From contig NZ_FXTN01000004.1 of the NCBI RefSeq assembly GCF_900182595.1, positions 248,001 to 312,000 on the forward strand: DNA of 64,000 nucleotides, in the 5' to 3' direction. The translations under genes were made by a program, and so were the position numbers. A model generated the notes under the pieces. That model was not told the DNA's origin and made no database searches. It worked only from the letters and a program-made list of their open reading frames with translations. How positions within the stretch are numbered: the first letter of the stretch is position 1; every line of letters starts with the position of its first letter. Of this stretch, positions 16,831 to 24,842 are shown piece by piece. Source of the stretch: Pedobacter westerhofensis (GTDB taxonomy: Bacteria; Bacteroidota; Bacteroidia; Sphingobacteriales; Sphingobacteriaceae).

Positions 16831-18024
16831 TTATAGCACCTGCATATCAATAGTTAAGGTAAAGCAGGTTTCCTCTTCAGAAGATACAACGCCCAGTGTC
16901 CCGTGGTGGGCACGGGCAATCTCAGAGGCAATATAAAGTCCGAGGCCCAGTCCGTCTTTGCTGTTCTCTTCTGAGCCGCGTGAAAAGGGCTGGAAAAGGC
17001 GGGCAATTTTTGCATCCGGGATTTTCTCCCCGCAGTTGGCTACCGACAGTTCCAGTATTCCGTCCTGACTGCTGACGATCACGCGGACAGGCTCATCTGC
17101 ACGTCCATAGGTCAGTGCATTGCCCAGGATATTTGAAAACAGCTGTGCAATACGCACGGCATCACATTTTACAGGTTGCCTCAGTTTAAACTGGATGTCG
17201 ATGCTGCGGCCCGGCCAGATGGCTTTCAATTCTGTCACCACCTGCAACAGTGCTGATTCAAGGGGCGCATTGTCGCTCAGGTCTAAAGTAATTCCTTCGC
17301 CGAGGCGCCCCCTTGCAAAATCCAGTACATTCTCAATCAGGCCGGTGATCCGGAAAGAACTGTCCTGAATGATATTGGCAAGGCGCAAAGCACGGTCATC
17401 AAGCGGCATCCTCAGCAATAACTGTGCGCTGTTCCTGATGGCGCCAACTGGGTTCCTGAGGTCGTGCCCAAGTATCGCAATAAACTGGTCGCGCAGTTCA
17501 GAAGTCTTTTGCTCTTCCTGCAGGTTGATTGCAGAAAGTTCTATCTGTTCAACTGCATTGAGGTGAAAGGCGATCAGATCAGCAAACAGTTTAAACATTC
17601 CTACGGTCTCAGGAGTGTTTAAAGTTGCAGGATTGGGATCAATCGCACAGAGCGTACCAAAGAAGCGGTTACCGCTCAGGATAATCGGAGTTGAAATATA
17701 GCTTTGAAAACCATAGATCAGGGGAGTATGATGGTTGGCATACTGCTCGTCAGTGGCTACGTGGTCAATCACCACACATTCTTTATTCTTTTCAATTTCG
17801 CGGCAGATCGTGGTCTTGATATCAAGCTCGCCTCCTGGTACCAATCCAAAATTGATATGATCTTTGACCGCACAGGCCACCCATCTGTCTTCGGTCACAC
17901 GCGCCACGGCAGCAAAGCCCAAGCCCGTGATCCTGCATATCACCTCGAGGATACTATCTACAGCTGGTATGCGGCTGAAGACTTCAATTTCTGCCTGTAA
18001 CTTGGCTTCAGTAAAATCTGACAT
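16831..18024 (-). CDS. GAF-domain histidine kinase
   Basis: A 397-residue soluble histidine kinase. The N-terminal GAF domain (about 10-155) is followed by a HisKA dimerisation helix with the phospho-acceptor His187 (ILGHDLRNPVGAI) and a HATPase domain. The ATP lid is clear (GLGLGLYIASEIA) and the N-box Asn is present, although the motif NALTYG lacks the usual Lys. The G1 position reads VANCGEKIP instead of DxGxG, so nucleotide binding may be altered. No receiver or response regulator is adjacent. It is convergent with the M28 peptidase and transcribed away from the small gene at 18242. Confidence 0.88.
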   Translation of the reverse strand: MSDFTEAKLQAEIEVFSRIPAVDSILEVICRITGLGFAAVARVTEDRWVACAVKDHINFGLVPGGELDIKTTICREIEKNKECVVIDHVATDEQYANHHTPLIYGFQSYISTPIILSGNRFFGTLCAIDPNPATLNTPETVGMFKLFADLIAFHLNAVEQIELSAINLQEEQKTSELRDQFIAILGHDLRNPVGAIRNSAQLLLRMPLDDRALRLANIIQDSSFRITGLIENVLDFARGRLGEGITLDLSDNAPLESALLQVVTELKAIWPGRSIDIQFKLRQPVKCDAVRIAQLFSNILGNALTYGRADEPVRVIVSSQDGILELSVANCGEKIPDAKIARLFQPFSRGSEENSKDGLGLGLYIASEIARAHHGTLGVVSSEEETCFTLTIDMQVL

Positions 18025-18241
18025 TTATATTCCTTCTGAAATTATATCAACGCAATTTAAACATATTCAATTCATAAAAACAACTAAAAGTGGCGCTCTT
18101 TCAATGTTGTGGCCTAAAAACGACTTTTTTAAAAAGGAAAACAACCTTTAGTGCTGCTTTTACGGTTTAGCTGAAAAATCGAGACCGGGCAATTGCAAAT
18201 CCGGTTGGCCACGTTTCCCGTATATTATTGCTCAACTACAT

Positions 18242-18571
18242 ATGTTTATGAGTATTGGTAAAGAAAAGGTGAAACTTGAAAAACTATTGGTGTCTGTTGC
18301 CAGTGTAAAAAACATCGACGACTTAAACCTGGAAATAGTAAATGAAGGCTATCGCGAATATGCGGCAATCATCAAAACCTTATATACCAAACAACCCAAC
18401 ATATTTGGCAACCTGTACAATTACGATCTGCGTGAGATCAAGGAAAACAAAAAGTTTATTAAAGAAAGCTATACTGCGAAAGCAAGGCAGGTAAATTTTG
18501 CGGTTTACCGCGATTCTGTAGTAGAAGCTATTGAGAGAACGATGGAGTACATCTCCAGTTATGTGCAGTAA
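18242..18571 (+). CDS. Small conserved protein, paralogue 1 of an unknown family
   Basis: A 109-residue protein with no known domain that I recognise. It is clearly homologous to the product of 22388-22714: both share IVNEGyxEYAxII, a PNxFxNLYNYDLxEI block, FxxYRDSxVxAxE and a C-terminal EYIxxYV. The chain is predicted to be largely helical and soluble. The in-frame ATGs at 18242 and 18248 are equally plausible starts. The presence of two diverged copies within about 4 kb, among sensory genes, argues that the family is real and perhaps linked to signalling. No enzymatic motif is visible. Confidence 0.7.
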   Translation: MFMSIGKEKVKLEKLLVSVASVKNIDDLNLEIVNEGYREYAAIIKTLYTKQPNIFGNLYNYDLREIKENKKFIKESYTAKARQVNFAVYRDSVVEAIERTMEYISSYVQ

Positions 18572-18692
18572 GCAACTGGTAACATTCCTGTTAACTGCTT
18601 AACTTACTCTGTCAATGTTTAAACATCTTAATACGTTTTAGTTATTTATATTCTATCTTTATAATGCCTGCTTCAGCAGCTGCCGGGTGACT

Positions 18693-18920
18693 ATGGAATT
18701 TTATAACAGCAATCAGAAAGAAGTCTTAAAATTTGCGGAAGAAATCTTAAAATGGGAATTGCCCAGAACGCTCAGCCAGGCAGACCTTGACCATATTAAG
18801 CTGATTGCCAATTCAGCGATTACACACAGCCACGATGTGATGAACGTAAAGCTGCACAGGATCGTCATTAAGCCAAAGATCAGTATTGCAGACCTGGCAA
18901 AATTCAACCGGCGGTCATAG
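18693..18920 (+). CDS. Small uncharacterised protein
   Basis: About 75 residues from the ATG at 18693; an in-frame GTG lies two codons earlier. The sequence is hydrophilic and helical at first (FYNSNQKEVLKFAEEILKWELP), with a short basic C-terminal segment (LHRIVIKPKISIADLAKF). There is no signal peptide or recognised domain. It lies on the same strand as the DUF2252 gene that begins 58 bases downstream, so the two may be co-transcribed. Its short length makes it less certain than its neighbours, but the surrounding strand has no competing gene and the codon use is normal. Confidence 0.5.
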   Translation: MEFYNSNQKEVLKFAEEILKWELPRTLSQADLDHIKLIANSAITHSHDVMNVKLHRIVIKPKISIADLAKFNRRS

Positions 18921-18978
18921 TCTTAAAATTTCCTAAACAAATCGGGGAGGCCGTGGGTTATGGCTCCAAATTATAATT

Positions 18979-20220
18979 ATGTCCGCACTTTCCGATGAGT
19001 TAAAAGCTTTCAACAGAAACCGCCTGCCAGAAATGGCCAAGCTCAAGTATGAAGCAATGACAGAGAATGCCTTTCGTTTTTTCAGGGGTACCTGTCATTT
19101 ATTTTATCAGCGCCTTTCCGGTGTGAAAGGCTTCCCCCGGTCGCCCCTGACCTGGATCTGCGGCGACCTCCATCTGGAAAATTTCGGTAGTTACAAAGGC
19201 AACAACAAGCTTGTTTATTTTGATCTGAATGATTTTGACGAAGCAGTGCTGGCTCCTGCGATATGGGAAGTGATCAGGCTCGTTACCAGTATTTTTATCG
19301 CATTTGATGCGCTTGATATCGACCAGGGCCAGGCCCAGAGTATTGCGTCGCTTTTTGTAAATACGTATGCTGCCACCTTGCTTACCGGCAAGGCCGTGAG
19401 CATCGACCCGCGTACCTCTAAAGGGATCCTGAATGAATTTCTGAAAAAGGCGGAGAAAAGCACCTACAGGGAAGTTCTTGAGAAACGTACGGAGAACAAG
19501 GGGAGCAAGGTTGTCCTGTCTTTAAAACACGAGCGCCATTTTAAGCTGAAAAAGGCGCTCAAATCACAACTTGAAGAACATATCACCCAGTGGATCAGAA
19601 AGAGTAACGACGGGCCCTACAATTACAAAGTGAAAGATGCGGTTTTCCGTCTTGCCGGTACCGGAAGTATAGGGGTAAAAAGATATCTGATCTTGCTGAA
19701 AAGCACCAATGTCAAAGAGAAATACCTGATCGTTGATATGAAACAATCATTTCCTTCTTCATTGGAACCCTATTTAAAAGCGGGGCAACCCAACTGGCCA
19801 AACCAGGCAGAAAGAATTATCGCGGTGCAGAAGCGTATGCAGAATGTTTATCCTTCGCTGCTTAGCACAACAGAGTTCAGAGGGGAAGATTATGTGATCC
19901 AGGAGCTGCAGCCGGTAAAGGATACGCTTGAGTTTAAGATGATCAAGGACCGTTACCGTGATATCTACCAGGTGGTTGATGATATGGCAGTCCTCACGTC
20001 ATCCGCACAGCTGCGCAGCGGAGGAATGAACGGTTCTGCAATTACTGATGAGCTTAAAGAATTTGCGTCGCGGGTTGGCGCATGGCGCCAGCCCGTGCTC
20101 GATTATGCGCTGAACTATGCGGCAGAGGTAAAGGCAGATTATAAAGAGTTCGTAAAGGAATTTGGTGATAAAGTATATGATAACCAGTATCATATGAGCA
20201 ATACTGTTGAGGTTGATTGA
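18979..20220 (+). CDS. DUF2252 family protein
   Basis: A 413-residue member of DUF2252, a family with a protein-kinase-like or aminoglycoside-phosphotransferase-like fold. Typical blocks are visible: FRFFRGTCHLFYQ near residue 35, WICGDLHLENFGS near 60 and FDLNDFDEAVLAP near 80, matching the family's GDxHxxNFG and DxNDFDE motifs. These resemble the catalytic loop and metal-binding Asp of kinase-like phosphotransferases. The substrate is unknown. It is cytoplasmic, with no signal peptide. An imperfect inverted repeat (CCTCAG at 20227 with CTGAGG at 20271) follows the stop but lacks a T-run. Family identity is secure; activity is inferred. Confidence 0.88.
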   Translation: MSALSDELKAFNRNRLPEMAKLKYEAMTENAFRFFRGTCHLFYQRLSGVKGFPRSPLTWICGDLHLENFGSYKGNNKLVYFDLNDFDEAVLAPAIWEVIRLVTSIFIAFDALDIDQGQAQSIASLFVNTYAATLLTGKAVSIDPRTSKGILNEFLKKAEKSTYREVLEKRTENKGSKVVLSLKHERHFKLKKALKSQLEEHITQWIRKSNDGPYNYKVKDAVFRLAGTGSIGVKRYLILLKSTNVKEKYLIVDMKQSFPSSLEPYLKAGQPNWPNQAERIIAVQKRMQNVYPSLLSTTEFRGEDYVIQELQPVKDTLEFKMIKDRYRDIYQVVDDMAVLTSSAQLRSGGMNGSAITDELKEFASRVGAWRQPVLDYALNYAAEVKADYKEFVKEFGDKVYDNQYHMSNTVEVD

Positions 20221-20308
20221 TGCTCTCCTCAGAGTTGTGAAAAATTATCCCCAAAGTTGTGAGCACAAGACTGAGGAAAAGGTATATTAGGATAGAAATT
20301 AACCTCTT

Positions 20309-21394
20309 ATGCCCTATAACGATCCCAGGCGTTTACAAGCTGTTAACCGTTTTTTAAAGCTCGATATCAACAGACAAGCAGAACTGCAGGAAATGGTAGA
20401 ACTCGCCGCTGCCTTATGCGACACTCCGGTCGCAATGATTACCCTGCTCGACGAGCAGACCGAATACATTAAATTCAGAAAAGGTATAGAACTTCAGGAG
20501 CTGCTGAGGGAGGATACTTTTTCCCAGTATCTGCTGGACGAAGAAAAGCTGATGATTGTACCCGATGCACTGTCAGATCCCCGGTTTTCACATACAAAAT
20601 TAGTGGTTGAAGAACCTAAAATCAGGTTTTATGCTGGCTGCAGCCTGATCACACATGATGGGTATGCTGTCGGGAGCATAAGTATAATGGGGCAGATCGG
20701 CAAACAGCTGAATGAGCCGCAAAAACATCTGCTCAGCGTACTGGCAAAACGGATCGTGGAGATCATGGAAATGGAGTTTAGCCTGGGCATTGTACGGAAC
20801 CAGTTTATCAAAGCCAAAGATTCTGAGATGAAACTGCAATCCTTTTTTGAAAGGGCAGGGACATGTCATCTGCTGATCGGCAAAGAAATGGAGATTATTG
20901 CATTCAATAAGAATGCCTCAGACTATTTTGCAAAAAGCCAGAAAGTAGAAATTTATGCGGGCCTTACCATTCCGCAGATCCTCAGTGATGAGCGGCTGGA
21001 AGACTTTTTTGAAAAATATCAGCAGGCGATGGCGGGCGATCCGGTGTACTATGAGCGGGAGGTAGAGTACAGCGGAAAGCTGATCTGGTGGTCAGTTTCT
21101 TTGGAGCCGGGATATAATGTGGAAGGTGAAATCATTGGGATATCCTTTAATGCCACTGACGTCACCGAAAAGAAGATCCACGAAAAGGAAATGTCTGATA
21201 AAAACGACCGGCTGATGCAGATTGCCCATATCCAGTCGCACGAACTCAGAAAACCTGTAGCTTCTATTCTAGGTTTTATGGAGATCTTCAAACACAGCGA
21301 TTACTGTGCTACCAAAGAGGAATTGCTCATGATGGAGCGGGCTACGATTGATTTAGATACGCGCATCAGGGCAATAGTTTATCTGACGCAGTAG
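20309..21394 (+). CDS. GAF-PAS protein ending in a lone HisKA-like helix pair
   Basis: A 361-residue sensor with a GAF domain (about 10-160), a PAS domain (about 170-290, ending in the usual DVTEKK) and a C-terminal histidine-kinase-like dimerisation segment carrying His311 (HIQSHELRKPVASILGF). The protein stops 50 residues later, after a second helix (ATIDLDTRIRAIVYLTQ). No HATPase domain follows in any frame: the next 50 bases run into an opposite-strand gene. It therefore cannot autophosphorylate. It may be a phosphotransfer or scaffold protein, or accept phosphate from another kinase. It is related to the GAF-PAS proteins at 11052, 12352 and 27518 but more diverged. Confidence 0.82.
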   Translation: MPYNDPRRLQAVNRFLKLDINRQAELQEMVELAAALCDTPVAMITLLDEQTEYIKFRKGIELQELLREDTFSQYLLDEEKLMIVPDALSDPRFSHTKLVVEEPKIRFYAGCSLITHDGYAVGSISIMGQIGKQLNEPQKHLLSVLAKRIVEIMEMEFSLGIVRNQFIKAKDSEMKLQSFFERAGTCHLLIGKEMEIIAFNKNASDYFAKSQKVEIYAGLTIPQILSDERLEDFFEKYQQAMAGDPVYYEREVEYSGKLIWWSVSLEPGYNVEGEIIGISFNATDVTEKKIHEKEMSDKNDRLMQIAHIQSHELRKPVASILGFMEIFKHSDYCATKEELLMMERATIDLDTRIRAIVYLTQ

Positions 21395-21445
21395 TGCGGA
21401 ATGTCATTCTTCGAAAGACATTGCTGAGCGGCGCTGATTTATTGG

Positions 21446-21652
21446 CTATTCCTTTTTATTCCTGATTTTGGCTACTATATCACGGTAGGTACCATGTGTG
21501 GCTGCAGGATTTTTGCCCTTTGGTACTTCTGAGAGCTCACCGGTCTTTTTGTATTTTGCTATTGCTTCGGAAAACGCTCTTTTGTCTTCCTGATTTTGTA
21601 CAGACGGCTGTATAATAAAATCAATGTTTTTTGGCTCTTTTATATATCCCAT
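21446..21652 (-). CDS. Small protein paired with a GNAT-like gene
   Basis: A 68-residue basic, hydrophilic protein beginning MGYIKEPKNIDFIIQP, with a short helix (DKRAFSEAIAKYKKTG) and a Lys-rich end. I recall similar YIKEP-type small proteins in Bacteroidota, but they have no established function. It begins four bases after the stop of the GNAT-like gene, so the two are one transcription unit and probably translationally coupled. The small partner lies downstream, unlike classical GNAT/RHH toxin-antitoxin operons where the antitoxin comes first. No ribbon-helix-helix motif is evident. The local DNA is AT-rich. Confidence 0.6.
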   Translation of the reverse strand: MGYIKEPKNIDFIIQPSVQNQEDKRAFSEAIAKYKKTGELSEVPKGKNPAATHGTYRDIVAKIRNKKE

Positions 21653-21656
21653 TGTC

Positions 21657-22184
21657 TTATAGTTGCTTAAAATATCTATTGATCAAATATAATGCCTTTT
21701 CAGGGTAAATGATCATGTTTTGTGCGCCAATATGCGTTGCGCCCAACTTAGAAACATAATGCTGTACCAAATTACTTTTTGCCTTAAATCCGATAATACC
21801 ATCATTACCATTATCAAAAGATAATTTACAGCAAAATGCAATTAAATTACCTGCTACTCCTTCATAAAGTTTGTTTGCCCCATAATTTATGGGCGAACTT
21901 TCAACCAGGTTCAAATAAACATGATCATCAAAATCTGTTGCGCTCACCAAACCCTGTATTTCCTTTTGACCAGCAATACACAGTTTGTAAACCATCCTGC
22001 GTGCGGAAAGTAATTCCTTTTTCCAGTTAAACTTCCATTGATTTTTTCTGTTGACGGTATTTAATTCATTGACTGCCACAGTAGAAACTGTTGTTTGAAA
22101 ACTTTCCCCGGAAAGCCGGTTTACAATACTATTTGTAAGTTTGTCAATTTCTATTGACAGTTGGTACACTCTTTCATGCCCCAT
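21657..22184 (-). CDS. GNAT-like putative acetyltransferase
   Basis: A 175-residue soluble protein. The C-terminal part (YEGVAGNLIAFCCKLSF, then GFKAKSNLVQHYVSKLGATHIGAQNMIIYPEKALYLINRYF) has the beta-alpha pattern of a degenerate GNAT acetyltransferase. No clear Q/RxxGxG/A acetyl-CoA loop is present, so activity is uncertain. The N-terminal third is helical. It is the first gene of a two-gene unit with the 68-residue protein at 21446-21652. The stretch is visibly more AT-rich than neighbouring genes, which may point to recent acquisition. A toxin-like or protein-modifying role is possible, but only an inference. Confidence 0.6.
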   Translation of the reverse strand: MGHERVYQLSIEIDKLTNSIVNRLSGESFQTTVSTVAVNELNTVNRKNQWKFNWKKELLSARRMVYKLCIAGQKEIQGLVSATDFDDHVYLNLVESSPINYGANKLYEGVAGNLIAFCCKLSFDNGNDGIIGFKAKSNLVQHYVSKLGATHIGAQNMIIYPEKALYLINRYFKQL

Positions 22185-22387
22185 AACACTAATTTACACA
22201 ATTAAAATAAAAAACCCAAATATAATCTAAAGGAAAATAAATTACAAATATATCTTAAATCTTTAATTAAATAAATTAATTGTTTTTAAAAAGTATTATT
22301 TATCGGACTGGCAGTAAGATCGTGTAAATGGAATTGGATATGCTGAAGCTGCAAAATACTTCGCATCTGAAATAGAAAAAATGGTAA

Positions 22388-22714
22388 TTACAGTAAGACG
22401 TAATCGGTAATGTATTCAATCGCGCTTTCAGTTGCATGAACCAGCGAATCGCGGTATAAACTAAACTGCGCCTGCTGCGCTTCATCAGCAAAATCTTCTT
22501 TCAGCAGCCTTTTGTGTCCCCTGATTTCGGCGAGGTCATAGTTGTACAGGTTGGCAAACACATTGGGGCTGATTTTGAACAGTACCCTGATGATCTTTGC
22601 ATATTCAATAAATCCTTCATTAACGATGAGCAGGTTCGGTTCGTTAAACGAGTTAACATCTGTTAATGAGGATAATACCTTATTAAGTTTTATTTTTTCT
22701 TTATTTAAGACCAT
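22388..22714 (-). CDS. Small conserved protein, paralogue 2 of an unknown family
   Basis: A 108-residue protein starting at the ATG at 22714 (MVLNKEKIKLNK). The frame stays open for 30 more codons upstream, but that part is Cys/Phe-rich and does not align with the relative. It is homologous along its whole length to the product of 18242-18571, including the NLYNYDLxEI block and the YRDS motif. It lies between the GNAT-like unit and a lone receiver-domain gene, all on the minus strand. It is soluble and helical, without recognised function. Confidence 0.68.
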   Translation of the reverse strand: MVLNKEKIKLNKVLSSLTDVNSFNEPNLLIVNEGFIEYAKIIRVLFKISPNVFANLYNYDLAEIRGHKRLLKEDFADEAQQAQFSLYRDSLVHATESAIEYITDYVLL

Positions 22715-22830
22715 AGAGGAAACTAATGTAACTAATTGAATGAACAAAGCACAAAAATATGAACATTGATCAATAATAAGTACATAATTTCTACAATTGA
22801 ACAAGCAAAAAAAAATATTTTGCAGGATTT

Positions 22831-23193
22831 TTAAGATTTGTTTTGCCAGTGCCTAACCGTTGCACTGAGCTCCTCCCGGTGAAAAGGTTTCCTGAGAAAA
22901 CCATCTGCACCAGCCTCTGCGGCCATTTTTTCAATCCCAAGAAGTGCAGACATCATTACCACCGGAATATGTGATGTAGCTGTATCGGCTTTCAGGGCCT
23001 TACAGGCCTCGCTGCCTTTTTCATTTCCCAGCAGTTCATCCATAAGTATCACATCGGGCTGGATCGTGTTTACCTCTTTAATGATCTCCAGATCTGATGA
23101 ATGTATTACTTTATGGCCTTCCTCAGTTAAGAGTACATAAACGATATATAATATTTCAGCGTCGTCTTCAATGACCATTATTTTTAAGCACAT
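22831..23193 (-). CDS. Single-domain response regulator (receiver only)
   Basis: A 120-residue CheY-like receiver without an output domain. The acidic pair (IEDD, residues 9-11), phospho-acceptor Asp52 (VILMDELLG), Ser82 (MMSALLG) and Lys102 (RKPF) are all in place, so it should be phosphorylated normally. The residue after the Asp is Glu, which may affect its dephosphorylation rate. No kinase gene is directly adjacent. Candidate donors in the window are the GAF kinases at 16831 and 27518. Stand-alone receivers often act in phosphorelays or by protein contact. It could connect the orphan GAF-PAS proteins, but that is only proximity. Confidence 0.88.
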   Translation of the reverse strand: MCLKIMVIEDDAEILYIVYVLLTEEGHKVIHSSDLEIIKEVNTIQPDVILMDELLGNEKGSEACKALKADTATSHIPVVMMSALLGIEKMAAEAGADGFLRKPFHREELSATVRHWQNKS

Positions 23194-23334
23194 AGGAATA
23201 CAGTTGATTCAGATTATCCAAGAAAGAACAAGATGTCTCACAAAAATGTTCAGGACTTTTCTACCACTTTGTGGAATACAGGTATGATCAATGCAATAAT
23301 GGAGGCACTGTTTACCTCATTTAGTTATACACTC

Positions 23335-24003
23335 TTAGTCCCCGGTGGCTCGCCTTTTATATTTTTTATCCATCAGGATCTTCAGCGCTGCAAGGTCCTG
23401 ATTAAGCCCACTGATCAGGTCCTTCAGCAGGGCCACGGTATTGTCATCCTGGTTCAGCAGCCTGAGCTGTTCCGGTTCAGGAAGATCAAACTGCTTTTTA
23501 AGCACCTGAGGGATTTTAAAGCTCTGCGCGGTGTAAGCACAGGCGTAGAGATACAGGCAGCTGATAAAGTCGGTTAAGGCGCGCTCATAATATGCCAGGA
23601 GCTTCTTATAACTTTTAGAGCGCTTAAACATCAGCAGATAGGGTTGGTACCGTTGCGACTGCACAAGAATATCCTCATTGATCAGATCTTCTTCTTCATC
23701 AATTCCCCACCTGATACACAGTTCGTACTTTGCTTCAATCAGTTTTCCTGTAGCACTGTACATGTTCTGCACAAAGGGATCGTCAGTCTGCCCAAAAAAA
23801 TCCAGATGGTCAATAGATTGTTCCCAGGGGTTCCTGAATTCCCTGCTGTGTGATTTCATACTTCTTTTAAAAGTCAGGTAGTACATGTATTCATACAGAT
23901 CCGAATGCATATAAGTGATGCTCACACCCAGGCCCCTGACGGAAAGATTTAAATCGAAGGGGTCATTTCTGGAAACTTTCATAAAATAAATATTTGGCCT
24001 CAT
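23335..24003 (-). CDS. Uncharacterised 222-residue protein
   Basis: I do not recognise this protein. It is soluble, acidic to neutral, rich in Tyr and Leu, and mainly helical. Features include VSITYMHSDLYEYMYYLTFKR near residue 30, an acidic stretch (GIDEEEDLINED) near 120 and a C-terminal helix ending in a basic tail (KKYKRRATGD). An internal ATG at 23982 (MKVSRND) is an alternative start. There is no signal peptide, membrane segment or enzyme motif. It is monocistronic, with the receiver gene about 140 bases downstream on the same strand and a divergent DUF1543 gene on the other side. Confidence 0.6.
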   Translation of the reverse strand: MRPNIYFMKVSRNDPFDLNLSVRGLGVSITYMHSDLYEYMYYLTFKRSMKSHSREFRNPWEQSIDHLDFFGQTDDPFVQNMYSATGKLIEAKYELCIRWGIDEEEDLINEDILVQSQRYQPYLLMFKRSKSYKKLLAYYERALTDFISCLYLYACAYTAQSFKIPQVLKKQFDLPEPEQLRLLNQDDNTVALLKDLISGLNQDLAALKILMDKKYKRRATGD

Positions 24004-24127
24004 TCATGTGTATGTAAGTTAAATATACTGCTAATTAATGAAATCAGCCCGTCAATTGGCAAACAAATGATGCATGATGCTGGTTGTTTCCCTTTAAGAA
24101 TACATCGATTACAACAATTTATATTAC

Positions 24128-24727
24128 ATGGACATCTCTGCTGAGCCACTGGCTGATCTCAAACTTTATATGCTGTTACTGGGTTCCAAAGCCCCTCAGC
24201 GCAATGTTGAACAACACGATTATTTTTTTGGTGTAGCGCGCTCCTTAAAGGAACTGGTTCCTGAGATCAGGGCATTCTGGCCCGAAGCCGGCAACAGTAT
24301 CCATCTGGATGGCTGGAGGGAAGTAAACCATGTTGAAGGATACCGGATCAGGGCAGTATTAAAAGATAATGTCCAGGATAGTGACCAAAAAAGCCTGTTC
24401 TTTATCAACCTGGGCGGTTACCAGGAAAACAAGCTCGAAGAGCAGCACTATATTGTTTTAACGGTGCAGGACGACCGTGCACTGGCTACCCAACACGCCA
24501 AGAAAACCGTGTTTTTCAAAAAGAACACCATCAAAGGTGCCAATTCGCACATCGATGAGAAATATGGGATTGATGTTGATGATATTTATAAAATTGAAGA
24601 AATATTAAGCGCCTCACAGAAGGAACGCTACCAGATTATCATCAGTCCGGCGGAGACTCATGGTACCGATGATTATCCTGCTGAGGATAAGGTACACCTG
24701 GGTTATTTTAAACTTGATAAACTGTAG
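24128..24727 (+). CDS. DUF1543 family protein
   Basis: A 199-residue cytoplasmic protein with two copies of the DUF1543 fold. The first carries the family signature (YMLLLGSKAPQRNVEQHDYFFG, then FWPEAGNSIHLDGWREV). The second begins around residue 90 with FFINLGGYQENKLEEQHY. The function of the family is unknown. It is transcribed towards the FAD oxidoreductase gene that begins about 100 bases downstream, but the two are probably separate units. Length and both repeat signatures match family members well. Confidence 0.87.
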   Translation: MDISAEPLADLKLYMLLLGSKAPQRNVEQHDYFFGVARSLKELVPEIRAFWPEAGNSIHLDGWREVNHVEGYRIRAVLKDNVQDSDQKSLFFINLGGYQENKLEEQHYIVLTVQDDRALATQHAKKTVFFKKNTIKGANSHIDEKYGIDVDDIYKIEEILSASQKERYQIIISPAETHGTDDYPAEDKVHLGYFKLDKL

Positions 24728-24842
24728 CTTTCCGGAGCCTGGGGTATCACCGTATGAATGAGCTGAGAACTGTTAAAACTAAACCCGGCATTCTTTGTTA
24801 ATTTCTAAAATCCAAACACACGCTACTTATAAACTACATCAA

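Noticed and set aside
21394-21446. Frameshifted HATPase domain after the GAF-PAS protein at 20309
   Set aside because: Only about 50 bases separate its stop from an opposite-strand gene, too short for an ATPase domain, and no N-box or G-box is found in any frame nearby.
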